Shown here: positions 28,112 through 36,586 of the stretch, one piece after another
Layout: each line of letters opens with the position of its first letter
How positions within the stretch are numbered: position 1 is the first letter of the stretch
NCBI RefSeq assembly: GCF_027247405.1
Contig: NZ_CP097463.1
Location: 3,038,001-3,102,000, forward strand
Reading direction: 5' to 3'
DNA: 64,000 bases
From: Jatrophihabitans cynanchi
GTDB lineage: Bacteria > Actinomycetota > Actinomycetes > Mycobacteriales > Jatrophihabitantaceae
Notes under the pieces: generated by a model
The model's input: only the letters and a program-made list of their open reading frames with translations
Told to the model about the DNA's origin: nothing
Databases searched by the model: none
Program-made: the position numbers and the translations under genes

Positions 28112-30253
28112 TCACGAGGCGATGCCGAGCACGAAGGGGAACACCCCACTCGCGCCTGCCTCGCGCAGCAGCCGGGCGATGACGGTCAGCGTCCAGCCGG
28201 TATCGGTGTAGTCGTCCACGAGCAGCACGTCGCGCCCATCGACCGCGGCCGCCAGCACGTCGCCGAGGACGTAGCTGCCCCAGACCTCGCGCAACCGCAG
28301 TGCGCTGTTCGAGCGCGCGCGGGCGGACCGGCCGACGTGCGTGACCGCCCCCAGGTGCGGCAGCCGGCCGACCTCGCCGAGCCGGGCCGCCAGGTCGCCG
28401 ACCAGCGCGGGCCGCCGGAGCGAGCCGACGTGTACCACGGCCTCGGGACGCCGCGTCCAGTCCCACTCGGCCAGCACGCGGACGCAGGCGCGCAGCACCT
28501 CGGTCGGGACCGGGCCGTCCGGCGCGTCCCCGGTGAGCAGCGTGCGCAGCTGTGCGCCGAAGCCCAGGTCGGTGTAGCGCGCCAGCGCCCGGCCGCGCTC
28601 GGCCAGCTCGCCGGGCCCGAGCTTGCCGCGCACGTCCACGCCGAGGTTGGGCATCGCCGAGGGCCACATCCGGCGTGGGTCGAACGGCACGCCCGGCCGG
28701 TGCAGCGTCGCCGTCGCCGCACTCACCGCGGTGTCTGACGCGCTGGTGGACAGGTGCAGGCCGCCGCAGTTGTCGCAGCGGCCGCAGTCCTCGTCCTCCG
28801 CGTCGTCGAGCTGTTCGCGCAGGAACCGCAGCCGGCAACGGGCGGTGCCCAGGTAGTCGCGCATCGCCTGCTGTTCGTCGCGGCGCACCTGGGCGACTCT
28901 GGCGTACCGGTCGGTGTCGTAGTGCCACGGCTCGCCCGTCGCGACCCAGCCTCCCTTGACCCGAGTGACTGCGCCGTCGACGTCCAGCACCTTGAGCATC
29001 GCCTCGAGCCGCGAGCGGGACAGTTCGACCCGGGTCTCCAGCGCGGCCAGGCTCAGCGGCCCCCCGGAGCCGGCCAGGACCCCCAGGGCCGTGCGCACTT
29101 GCTGCTCGGCGGGGAAACCGACCGAGGTGAAGTACGACCAGATCGCCTCGTCCTCACTGCCGGGTAAGAGCACCACCTCGGCGCGCTCGACGCCGCGGCC
29201 GGCGCGGCCGACCTGCTGGTAGTACGCGATCGGTGAGGACGGCGCGCCGAAGTGCACCACGAAGGCCAGGTCCGGCTTGTCGAAACCCATGCCCAACGCC
29301 GACGTCGCGACAAGCGCCTTGACCCGGTTGTGGATCAGGTCGTCCTCGGCGGCGAGCCGCTCGGTCTGCTCGGTCTGCCCCGAGTACGCCGCGACGGGCA
29401 GGCCGCGTTCGCGCAGGTAGCCGGCGACCTCCTGCGAGGCGGCGACCGTCAGCGTGTAGACGATGCCCGAGCCCGGCAGCGCGGCCAGGTGCTCGGCCAG
29501 CCAGGCCAGCCGGTGCGCGGTGTCCGGCAGGTGCACGACGCCGAGATGAAGCGATTCGCGATCCAGGCTGCCGCGCAGCACCAGCACGTCGTCGTCGGAC
29601 GCGCCCAGCCCGAGAACGTCCGCGACATCCTGCACGACGCGGCTGTTCGCCGTAGCCGTGGTGGCCAGCACCGGGATCCCGGACGGCAGCTGCGGTAGCA
29701 GCGTGCGCAGCCGGCGGAAGTCGGGCCGGAAGTCGTGCCCCCAGTCACTGATGCAGTGCGCCTCGTCGACGACCAGCAGGCCGCAGGACGCCGCCAGTCG
29801 CGGCATCACGTTGTCGCGGAACTCCGGGTTGTTCAGCCGTTCCGGCGAGAGCAGCAGGACGTCGACGTCTCCGCGCGCGACCGCGTCGTAGGTGTGCTGC
29901 CAATCCTCGACGTTGGTCGAGTTGATCGTGACGGCGTGAATGCCGGCCCGCTCGGCAGCCGCGATCTGGTTGCGCATCAAGGCGAGCAGTGGCGAGACGA
30001 TCACGGTCGGCCCGGCTCCGCCGGCCCGGAGCAGTGCGGTGGCCACGAAGTAGACGGCCGACTTGCCCCAGCCGGTGCGCTGCACCACCAAGGCCCGGCG
30101 CCGATCGGCGACCAGCGCCTCGATCGCCGTCCACTGATCTGTTCGCAGCGCCGCGTCCGGACCGGCGAGCGCGCGCAGGTGCTCCTCGGCCCGGTCGCGC
30201 AATGCCGTGTGCTCCAGTGCGGCGCCGTTCAGTTGCCGGGTAGGGGTGGCCAT
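28112..30253 (-). CDS. recQ: RecQ-family ATP-dependent DNA helicase fused to a phosphoribosyltransferase-like domain
   Basis: The 713-residue protein has superfamily 2 RecQ motifs: Walker A TGWGKS (about 60-65), DEAH in VVDEAHCISDWGHDFRP (about 163), and QVGRAGRG in motif VI. A RecQ zinc site CGRCDNCGG (about 487) follows. In place of an HRDC domain, the C-terminal 130 residues contain VLLVDDYTDTGWT (about 671-683), a PRPP-binding signature of type I phosphoribosyltransferases, followed by LTVIARLLREAGA. The fold is clear at motif level. Whether the domain is catalytic or a nucleotide sensor is unknown. The ATG at 30253 has GGA nearby. Confidence 0.88.
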   Translation of the reverse strand: MATPTRQLNGAALEHTALRDRAEEHLRALAGPDAALRTDQWTAIEALVADRRRALVVQRTGWGKSAVYFVATALLRAGGAGPTVIVSPLLALMRNQIAAAERAGIHAVTINSTNVEDWQHTYDAVARGDVDVLLLSPERLNNPEFRDNVMPRLAASCGLLVVDEAHCISDWGHDFRPDFRRLRTLLPQLPSGIPVLATTATANSRVVQDVADVLGLGASDDDVLVLRGSLDRESLHLGVVHLPDTAHRLAWLAEHLAALPGSGIVYTLTVAASQEVAGYLRERGLPVAAYSGQTEQTERLAAEDDLIHNRVKALVATSALGMGFDKPDLAFVVHFGAPSSPIAYYQQVGRAGRGVERAEVVLLPGSEDEAIWSYFTSVGFPAEQQVRTALGVLAGSGGPLSLAALETRVELSRSRLEAMLKVLDVDGAVTRVKGGWVATGEPWHYDTDRYARVAQVRRDEQQAMRDYLGTARCRLRFLREQLDDAEDEDCGRCDNCGGLHLSTSASDTAVSAATATLHRPGVPFDPRRMWPSAMPNLGVDVRGKLGPGELAERGRALARYTDLGFGAQLRTLLTGDAPDGPVPTEVLRACVRVLAEWDWTRRPEAVVHVGSLRRPALVGDLAARLGEVGRLPHLGAVTHVGRSARARSNSALRLREVWGSYVLGDVLAAAVDGRDVLLVDDYTDTGWTLTVIARLLREAGASGVFPFVLGIAS

Positions 30254-30846
30254 CCGTCCTGTCTAACAGTCCGTGCTGACGGATCGCCCGTTGTCCACAG
30301 CGAGGCAGCGAAGCGCGCCGCGTCTTTGCGACTCCTCGCCTGCTCGGGTGTCGCCTGCTGGGGGCGATACTGCGCTTCGGTTCTGCGTCGAAGGGCGCAC
30401 CGGCCTGGAGCTGGGTGCTCGGCCGGGTGTGTTGCCAGGTCGCCGTTCGCTCGGGCGGCACTGCGTCGACGGGCGCTGCGACGGGGGACCCGCTGTTGGT
30501 CGAGCCTGCGCTGCTGGGTCGCTGCTGGTCTCGGTTGCGGTCCGTCGAAGTGCGCACCGACGAGGAGCTGGGTGCTTGGTCGGTTCGCCGCTGCCGAGTC
30601 GCCTCTCGCTTGCGTTGCTCTGCGTCGAACGGGACCGGCTCTCAGAACCGGCTCTCGTCGGTTGCCGCTGTCGAGTTGCCGACCGCTCGTGGTTGCTCTC
30701 CGTCGAAGTGCGCACCGACGAGGAGCTGGGTGCCGGCTTGGCTTGCGTTGCTGGGCCGCCTCTCGCTGGTGGTTTGCATCCGCTACGGACGTGCTCCTTC
30801 TGTCGGAATCTGCTTGCAAAATATGGCGAAAGTCGGTCCCAAAGCA
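30254..30846. repeat. Degenerate tandem repeat with a period of about 157 bp, non-coding
   Basis: The gap between recQ and the DUF222 gene has no credible gene. A 32-bp core beginning GTCGAAG and ending GAGCTGGGTGC occurs at 30387-30418, 30544-30575 and 30702-30733. The last two copies are identical and the first matches 28 of 32. Spacings are 157 and 158 bp, and sequence between the cores is also alignable (for example GTCGCC...CTGCGTCGA), so the whole unit is repeated; a worn copy may precede the first. The spacing is not a multiple of three, so the copies lie in different frames. Confidence 0.75.
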
Positions 30847-30874
30847 TTGACATGTCGGGGCGATGGCGTAGAAT
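30847..30874 (+). promoter_or_regulatory. Strong promoter of the DUF222/HNH gene, probably leaderless
   Basis: TTGACA (30847-30852) and TAGAAT (30869-30874) are separated by 16 bp and preceded by AT-rich sequence (around 30815-30840). The ATG at 30882 is seven bases after the -10, so transcription should begin at the start codon itself. No Shine-Dalgarno sequence is present, which agrees with a leaderless mRNA. Confidence 0.7.
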
Positions 30875-30881
30875 CAGACGC

Positions 30882-31352
30882 ATGGGCGAATCCGATCAGA
30901 TCATCGTCGACGGGATCACCGTCGACCTGGTCGACCCCGCCCAGTGCACCCCACTACCTACCGCGTCGGACGTGCTGCACCGACCGGACCAGGTCGCCTG
31001 CGCGGCGACCGTGCTGACGCCCTCGGGTGCGGTGTTGACCGCGGTGGAGTCGCTGCTGCCGGGCCGGCTCTCGGACACCGGCCTGATCGACGCCCTGCAG
31101 GCCTGTGACCGGCTGCGGGCCCTGGTCGATGCCAAACAGAGTGAGCTGCTGACCGAGCTCGCCCGCCGTGACCCGGACGGCGAGGCGTTCCTGCGCGACG
31201 AGGCCGCGCTGGCGTTGCACCTGGCGCCGGCCACCACCCAGGACCGCCTCGACACCGCCAGCGAACTCACCGGGCGGTTGTGGGACACGTTCGACCTGCT
31301 CCGCTCGGGGTACCTGTCCGCGGTGCACGAGCCTGTCAAGTCTTCTGTGTAA
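30882..31352 (+). pseudogene. DUF222/HNH (13E12-type) protein, N-terminal part cut by an insertion sequence
   Basis: The frame encodes a typical DUF222 N-terminal helical region up to YLSAVH at 31328. It then enters the insertion sequence, adds EPVKSSV and stops after 156 residues. The rest of the gene continues at 32927 in the same frame. Removing the element and one copy of its 8-bp target gives ...YLSAVHARILATATIELP, exactly the family consensus, and an intact 479-residue protein. The interruption therefore looks recent. A truncated DUF222 fragment could still be made from the leaderless promoter. Confidence 0.9.
31321..31328 (+). repeat. Target site duplication, left copy (CGGTGCAC)
   Basis: This octamer is repeated exactly at 32919-32926 on the other side of the element. 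Eight-base duplications are usual for IS256-family transposition. Confidence 0.92.
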
Positions 31353-31356
31353 GTGG
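31329..31356 (+). repeat. Left terminal inverted repeat of the IS256-family element
   Basis: The repeat starts GAGCCTGTCA next to the target duplication. It matches the reverse complement of 32891-32918 in 20 of 28 positions, including TGTCA and TCTGTGT. Confidence 0.85.
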
Positions 31357-31370
31357 TCAAGATCGTTGGG

Positions 31371-32828
31371 TTAGAGGCCGGCGGGGAGCCGGCCGGGGTA
31401 GGCCAGGTCGAGGGCGTTGATGGCGGCGCGCCAGCCGGTGGTGGTGGCGCCTTCGATCAGGCGGGGCGGGGCGGTGCGCTTGTTCGCCGGCTTGCCTTTG
31501 TCCTTCTCTCGCAGAGCGGCGCGCTTGTCTTCGATGTCGAGGATGGCCAGCCAGATGAGCTTGATGATGGCGTCGTCATTGGGGAACTGGCCACGGTTCT
31601 TGATGATCTTGCGGAGCTGGTAGTTCAACGACTCGATCGAGTTGGTGGTGTAGATGACCTTGCGAACCTCCAGTGGGAAGGCCAGGAACGGCACGAACCG
31701 GTCCCAGGCTCGTTCCCACGCTGCGACGGTGGCGCCGTACTTCTTGCCGAGTTCGGAGTCGGCGAACGTGGTGAGCTCGTCGAAGGCGGCGTCGGCGTTG
31801 ACCGCGGTGTAGATCGGCTTGAGCGCCGCAGCGACGGCCTTGCGGTCGTTGTAGGACACGTAACGCAGCGAGGCGCGAATCAGGTGGACCACGCAGGTCT
31901 GCACCACTGTCTGCGGCCAGGTCGACTCGACCGCCTCTGGCAGCCCGACCAGGCCGTCGCAGCAGGCGATCAGCACGTCGCGCACTCCGCGGTTGCGCAG
32001 CTCGCCGAGCACCTGGTTCCAGAACCGAGCGCCTTCTTGCTGCTGAACCCACAAGCCCAGCACGTGCTTCACGCCGTCGGTATCGACGCCGATCACCACG
32101 TGACAGGCCTTGTTGCGCACTACGTTCTGGTCGCGGACCTTCACCACCAGGGCGTCGATGAAGATCACCGGATAGACCGCGTCCAGGGGACGGGTCTGCC
32201 AGGCCTTGACCTCTTCGAGGACCTCGTCGGTGATCTTGGAGATCGTGTCATGGGACAGCTCGGTGCCATAGACCCGCTGCAGGTGGTGGCCGATGTCGCG
32301 CACCGTCATCCCACCGGCATAGAGGCTGATGATCATGTCCGACAGGCCGCCGAGGCGGCGGGTCCCCTTCGGTACCAGCCGGGGCGTGAAGCTGCCGACC
32401 CGATCCCGCGGCGTGTCCAGATCGACCGGCCCGACCTCGGTCAACAACGTCTTCGGCGTCGACCCGTTACGGGAGTTGCCAGACCCGGCCCCGGCCGGGT
32501 CACCACGCTCGTAGCCCAAGTGATCGGTGAGCTCGGCCTCGAGTCCACGCTCGAGCACCGCCTTGATCATCTCCGGCAGGAACCCGCCGTCGCCGGTCAA
32601 CGCGACACCGTCGTCACCGACCTTCGACATCAGATCGTCCAGCCAGCCCTGCCCGGCCATCTCGGCCACCAGCTTGCGCGCCGCCACCCGCGCCGGTGGC
32701 ACCGGCTCGTCCTTGCGGCTGCGCTTGGCCATGTCCTCCAGTGTCGCCGACACCAGCTGATCGGCCACCGCCGACGGCACCTCGTTCACCGCAGCGGCCC
32801 GGCCGCCCGGCATCATCGTGATCGTCAT
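31371..32828 (-). CDS. IS256-family (mutator-type) transposase
   Basis: The 485-residue protein has the features of mutator-type DDE transposases: VIFIDALVVKVRD (first Asp), the signature LIACCDGLVGLPEAV (second Asp), the CVVHLIRASLRYVSY motif and TTNSIESLNYQLRKIIKNRG (catalytic Glu). The N-terminal DNA-binding part (LDDLMSKVGDDGVALTGDGGFLPEMIKAVLERGLEAEL) is present. The frame is uninterrupted. It starts 90 bp inside the right end and stops 42 bp inside the left end of the element. Confidence 0.96.
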   Translation of the reverse strand: MTITMMPGGRAAAVNEVPSAVADQLVSATLEDMAKRSRKDEPVPPARVAARKLVAEMAGQGWLDDLMSKVGDDGVALTGDGGFLPEMIKAVLERGLEAELTDHLGYERGDPAGAGSGNSRNGSTPKTLLTEVGPVDLDTPRDRVGSFTPRLVPKGTRRLGGLSDMIISLYAGGMTVRDIGHHLQRVYGTELSHDTISKITDEVLEEVKAWQTRPLDAVYPVIFIDALVVKVRDQNVVRNKACHVVIGVDTDGVKHVLGLWVQQQEGARFWNQVLGELRNRGVRDVLIACCDGLVGLPEAVESTWPQTVVQTCVVHLIRASLRYVSYNDRKAVAAALKPIYTAVNADAAFDELTTFADSELGKKYGATVAAWERAWDRFVPFLAFPLEVRKVIYTTNSIESLNYQLRKIIKNRGQFPNDDAIIKLIWLAILDIEDKRAALREKDKGKPANKRTAPPRLIEGATTTGWRAAINALDLAYPGRLPAGL

Positions 32829-32890
32829 GATCGTGTTCTCCGATCTGTGCGACAGCTCCCGCAGGAGCCTCCCGCACGGGGTTAGCTCAA

Positions 32891-32918
32891 CCCCTCACAC
32901 AGACCATCTGACACGCCC
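32891..32918 (-). repeat. Right terminal inverted repeat of the IS256-family element
   Basis: The sequence ends TGACACGCCC directly before the right copy of the target duplication. Its reverse complement pairs with 31329-31356. Confidence 0.85.
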
Positions 32919-32926
32919 CGGTGCAC
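32919..32926 (+). repeat. Target site duplication, right copy (CGGTGCAC)
   Basis: This copy is identical to 31321-31328. After it, the interrupted DUF222/HNH reading frame resumes at 32927. Confidence 0.92.
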
Positions 32927-33919
32927 GCCCGCATCCTGGCCACCGCCACCATCGAGCTGCCCGATGCGGTGGTCGCGAAAGTCCAGGCACAAGTCCTGAA
33001 GCGGGCGCCCGGTCAGACACCCGGTGAGTTCCGCGCCGCCGTCCGCCGCGCCATCGCCAGGCACGACGCCAAGACCCAGAACGAGAAACACCGCCAGGCG
33101 GCTGGCCAACGCCACGTGCGTAAGGAACACGTGGAAGACGGCATGGGCTGGTTGACCCTGTTCGCCCCCGCCGACGGCATCGAAACCGTCTGGACCGCCG
33201 TCACCACGTGGGGCACGAGAACCAGCCGCGAAGACCAGCGCACCGCCGACCAACGCCGCGCCGACGCACTCGTGGAGATCTGCACGGCCGCCCTGGCCAT
33301 GCCCGGACTACCCGCCCAGCACGGACTCAGGCCGACGGTGAACGTCACCCTCGCCGCCAGCACCCTCACCGGTGCCGACGACCAACCCGGCTACCTGAAC
33401 GGCGAACCCGTCCCCGCCGACATCGCCCGGCGCGTCGCCACCCAACCCGGCGCCAAGCGGTTCTACTGGCCCGTCGATCAGACCGGGCGGCTCCTCGACA
33501 CGGCCTGCCCGCACGCGTCCGCAGCATCCACAGTGCCGGCCGGGCCGGTGATCGACAGCAGCCTGACCACCGACCAGTACCAGCCCACCGTCACGATCGC
33601 CCGACACGTCATCACCCGCGACCAACACTGCATCATGCCCGGCTGCCGACGCCGCGCCCACACCTGCGAACTCGATCACCGGCTCCCATGGCCCGACGGT
33701 GCGACCAGCGCCGCGAACCTCGAACCGTTATGCAAACGGCACCATGACCTGAAGCATCACGCCGGCTGGACCCTCACCCGAACCCCCGACGGCACCTACC
33801 ACTGGACCAGCGCCACCAGACACCACTACCAGTACCGGCCACCCGAACTCCCCGTCCCTGTCCCCGAACCACCGAAACAGACCGGACCCGACCCCAACGA
33901 CGAACCACCGCCCTACTGA
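32921..33919 (+). pseudogene. DUF222/HNH (13E12-type) protein, C-terminal part after the insertion sequence
   Basis: The downstream fragment continues the DUF222 domain (HARILATATIELP...GEFRAAVRRAIARHD) and ends with a full HNH nuclease motif: CIMPGC.RRAHTCELDHRLPW, then NLEPLCKRHHDLKHH. A GTG inside the target duplication (32921) could allow internal initiation, but no ribosome-binding site is visible. The Pro-rich C-terminal tail is normal for these proteins. 13E12-type genes are abundant repeats in actinobacteria, and their biological role is unclear. Confidence 0.9.
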
Positions 33920-33948
33920 GCCGCGCGCCGCCCGGCAGGTCCGCGCGC

Positions 33949-35475
33949 TCAGTTGACCTGGCGGTCGTGTCCGGCCCAGTAAGGCTCGCGCAGCTTGAAC
34001 TTTTGCAGCTTCCCCGTCGCAGTCCGCGGCAACGTCTGCACGAACTCGATCCGCTTCGGGCACTTGTAGCCGGCCAGGCGCTCACGGCAGTGCGCGATCA
34101 GTTCCTCCGCCGTCACGGGCTCGGAGCTGACCACGAGCCCGGTCACCAGTTCGCCCCACTTGTCGTCCGGGATTCCGATCACCGCGACCTCGCGCACCGC
34201 CGGGTGGGAGGTGAGCGCGTCCTCGACCTCGATCGAGGACACGTTCTCGCCACCGGTGATGATCACGTCCTTCTTCCGGTCCGAGATCACCAGGTAGCCC
34301 TCGTCGTCCAGGTAGCCACCGTCGCCGGTGTGGAACCAGTCGCCCGCCTGCGCCTTCGCGGTCTCCTCCGGCTGTTGCCAGTACCCGTCCAGGTTGTGGT
34401 TCGAGGCAGTGATCACCTCGGAATCGACGTCGATCTCGACGCGAACGCCGAGAGCCGGCGCGCCGGCGCGCATCAGCTTGCGGGCCTGCTCGCTCGTCGG
34501 CAGCGACTCCCACTCGGCGCGCATCCGGTTGACCGTGACGATCGGCGACGTCTCGGTCAGGCCGTAGATCTGGCAGAACTCCCAGCCCAACTCGGTCATC
34601 ACCCGCTCGATCGTGCGGGACGGGGGAGGCGCTCCGGCACACACGATGCGCACCCGATCGCGGCCGGGGATCTCGCCGTCCCACGACGCCGCCGCGTCCA
34701 GCGCGGCGTTCACGACCGCCGGGGCCGCGCACATCAGCGTGACGCCGTACCGCTGCACGCGGCGCAGGATCTCGGTGCCGTCGACCTGCCGCAGCACGAC
34801 GTGTTTGCCGCCCACGCCGGTGATCCCGTACGGCATGCCCCACCCGTTCGCGTGGAACATCGGCAGCGTGTGCAGGTAGACGTCGCGGTCGCTGATGGTG
34901 GTGTGCAGGCCGAACACGGTCGCGTTCAACCACAGGTTGCGATGCGTGAGCTGCACACCCTTGGGACGTGCCGTGGTGCCCGATGTGTAGTTGATCGTTG
35001 CGGTCGCGCCCTCGTCCGGCTCAGCCCACGGGCGTGGCTCGGTCTCACGCAGGTACAGCGCGTCGTCCTCGCCCAGCACGAACCGGTGCGGCGCGTCGAT
35101 CTTGTCGAGAACGTCCTTCAGCGACGGATCGGCGAACACCACCTCGGCGCCGCTGTGGCCGACGATGTAGTCGATCTCCGGCTGCGCCAGCCGGAAGTTG
35201 ATCGGCACCAGCACGCGTCCCCATCCGGAGACGCCGAAGAACGAGGTGAGCAGGCGGGCCGAGTTCTGCGAGATCACCGCCACTCGCGCCCCCGTGGCGA
35301 TCCCGAGTTGGTCCAGCCGGGCAGCCTGCGCCCGTGCGTTGGCCGCCAGTTCGCGGTAGGTCAGCTCGCCCAGGCTCGGGGCCGGCTGATCGGGCTCGTC
35401 GACCACCGCGATCCGGTCCGGGTACACATGCTCGGCCCGATCGAGGAAGTCGCGGACGGTCAACGGGTAGTACAC
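33949..35475 (-). CDS. Fatty-acid/acyl-CoA ligase (AMP-binding, ANL superfamily)
   Basis: The 508-residue protein activates a carboxylic acid as acyl-AMP and then acyl-CoA. ANL motifs are visible: P-loop YTSGTTARPKG (about 161), YGLTET (about 303), HTGDGGYLD, the hinge RKKDVIITGGENVSS and the catalytic Lys in PRTATGKLQK near residue 496. It is closest in pattern to medium/long-chain acyl-CoA synthetases of the FadD/AlkK group. It is the last gene of a possible minus-strand set after the PMT and DoxX-like genes, with a 57-bp gap. Confidence 0.9.
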   Translation of the reverse strand: MYYPLTVRDFLDRAEHVYPDRIAVVDEPDQPAPSLGELTYRELAANARAQAARLDQLGIATGARVAVISQNSARLLTSFFGVSGWGRVLVPINFRLAQPEIDYIVGHSGAEVVFADPSLKDVLDKIDAPHRFVLGEDDALYLRETEPRPWAEPDEGATATINYTSGTTARPKGVQLTHRNLWLNATVFGLHTTISDRDVYLHTLPMFHANGWGMPYGITGVGGKHVVLRQVDGTEILRRVQRYGVTLMCAAPAVVNAALDAAASWDGEIPGRDRVRIVCAGAPPPSRTIERVMTELGWEFCQIYGLTETSPIVTVNRMRAEWESLPTSEQARKLMRAGAPALGVRVEIDVDSEVITASNHNLDGYWQQPEETAKAQAGDWFHTGDGGYLDDEGYLVISDRKKDVIITGGENVSSIEVEDALTSHPAVREVAVIGIPDDKWGELVTGLVVSSEPVTAEELIAHCRERLAGYKCPKRIEFVQTLPRTATGKLQKFKLREPYWAGHDRQVN

Positions 35476-35532
35476 GGGGCACCTCCGGCGGCGGGATCGT
35501 CACCTGATTACACCGCGCGGGACACCAGCTTG

Positions 35533-36570
35533 TCAGGCGCCGACCCTCTCCTTGATCGTCCGGACCGAATCGGACGCGGTGTGCGCAGCCGATTCGGCCG
35601 CCTCACGGGTGGACTCGGCGGCACTGCGAGCCACGTCGCGGGTGGACTCTGCTGCACTGCGCGCCGCTTCGCGGCCCGACTCTGCTGCACTGCGAGCAAC
35701 GTCGCGGCCCGACTCTGCTGCACTGCGAGCAACGTCGCGGCCCGACTCTGCTGCACTGCGAGCAACGTCGCGGCCCGACTCTGCTGCACTGCGCGCCGCT
35801 TCGGCGGCCGACTTGCGCAACGAACGCGTCGTCTTGCCGGCGGCCTTGGACGCGCCCAGCGCCACACCGCCCAGGAAGTGGCCGGCCTCGCTGGTGGAGT
35901 CGCTGAGGGTGCGTGCGGCCTCCTTCGCGCCGGCGCGCGCCGCGGCGGCCTGCTCCACGGCGATGCCACGCGTCGCCTTGGCCTGCTTCTTCGCCACTGC
36001 CCGAGCCGCCTTGATCTGCGCCTTCGTCTGTGCCTTGGCCTCGGCCTTGAGCTGCTTGCGCTTTTCCTTGCCGGCGAACTTGGCCTCCAGCTTGGCGGCT
36101 CGACGGTCGGCCTTGGCGGCTTCGCGGTTCGCGCGCCGCACGGCCCGGGACTCGCCGGCATCACTCACCACCGAGTCGATCATCAGGCTGGTGCCGATGC
36201 CGAGCAGCCACGAGTCCTTCGCGATCGCGGTGCCCTGCTGGGTGGGGCGGATCCCGTCGTGCATGCCCGGCGTGCGCCACCACATCGTCAGCAGGCCGCC
36301 GGAGAATCCGCTCAGCGCCGCGCCGGCCAGCCGGCTCGGGACGAACGGCAGCAGCAGCGCGCTGCCCAGGGTGGTCTCGCCGATCGCGAGCGCGCGCAGG
36401 AACGTCTTCGGCGGCACGCTCTGGAGCATCGGGTAGGCCCCGGACGCCGTGCCGTGCAGTGCCTTGGCGGTGTCCTCGTCGGCCTTCAACTTCGTCAGCC
36501 CGGTGTTCAGGACGAAAGCACCGGCGACGATCCGTAGCGGGGCGCGGCGGAGCGTGGTGGCAAGAGTCAT
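35533..36570 (-). CDS. DoxX-like membrane protein with a C-terminal LEA-like 11-residue repeat domain
   Basis: Residues 1-130 form a DoxX-like four-helix membrane region (LRIVAGAFVLNTGLTKL; IGETTLGSALLLPFVPSRLAGAALSGFSGG). Residues 140-230 are a highly charged Lys/Ala helix. Residues about 255-335 consist of six or seven copies of an 11-residue unit, consensus ARSAAESGRDV, a periodicity like group 3 LEA proteins or other amphipathic 11-mer helices. The 345-residue architecture is unusual. The ATG at 36570 is 16 bp after the PMT stop, so co-transcription with the mannosyltransferase is likely. Confidence 0.75.
   Translation of the reverse strand: MTLATTLRRAPLRIVAGAFVLNTGLTKLKADEDTAKALHGTASGAYPMLQSVPPKTFLRALAIGETTLGSALLLPFVPSRLAGAALSGFSGGLLTMWWRTPGMHDGIRPTQQGTAIAKDSWLLGIGTSLMIDSVVSDAGESRAVRRANREAAKADRRAAKLEAKFAGKEKRKQLKAEAKAQTKAQIKAARAVAKKQAKATRGIAVEQAAAARAGAKEAARTLSDSTSEAGHFLGGVALGASKAAGKTTRSLRKSAAEAARSAAESGRDVARSAAESGRDVARSAAESGRDVARSAAESGREAARSAAESTRDVARSAAESTREAAESAAHTASDSVRTIKERVGA
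35691..35789 (-). repeat. Tandem 33-bp repeat, three exact copies, within the DoxX-like gene
   Basis: Exact copies begin at 35691, 35724 and 35757, with diverged copies on both sides (about 35609-35807). Each unit encodes 11 residues, so unit gain or loss keeps the frame. It is not a CRISPR: there are no spacers. Confidence 0.9.
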
Positions 36571-36586
36571 ACCCGATGACTTCCCC

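Larger units (their letters stand above)
31329..32918 (-). mobile_element. IS256-family insertion sequence, 1590 bp, complete
   Basis: The element is bounded by imperfect terminal inverted repeats that match in 20 of 28 positions (left GAGCCTGTCA..., right reverse-complement GGGCGTGTCA..., both containing TCTGTGT) and by an exact 8-bp target duplication CGGTGCAC. It carries one full-length transposase gene on the minus strand with no visible damage. It has inserted into a DUF222/HNH gene in the opposite orientation. Intact ends, duplication and open frame suggest a recent insertion and an element that may still be active. Confidence 0.95.

Noticed and set aside
35609-35807. CRISPR-like regular repeat with a 33-bp period
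   Set aside because: The units are directly contiguous with no spacers and encode an in-frame 11-residue protein repeat.
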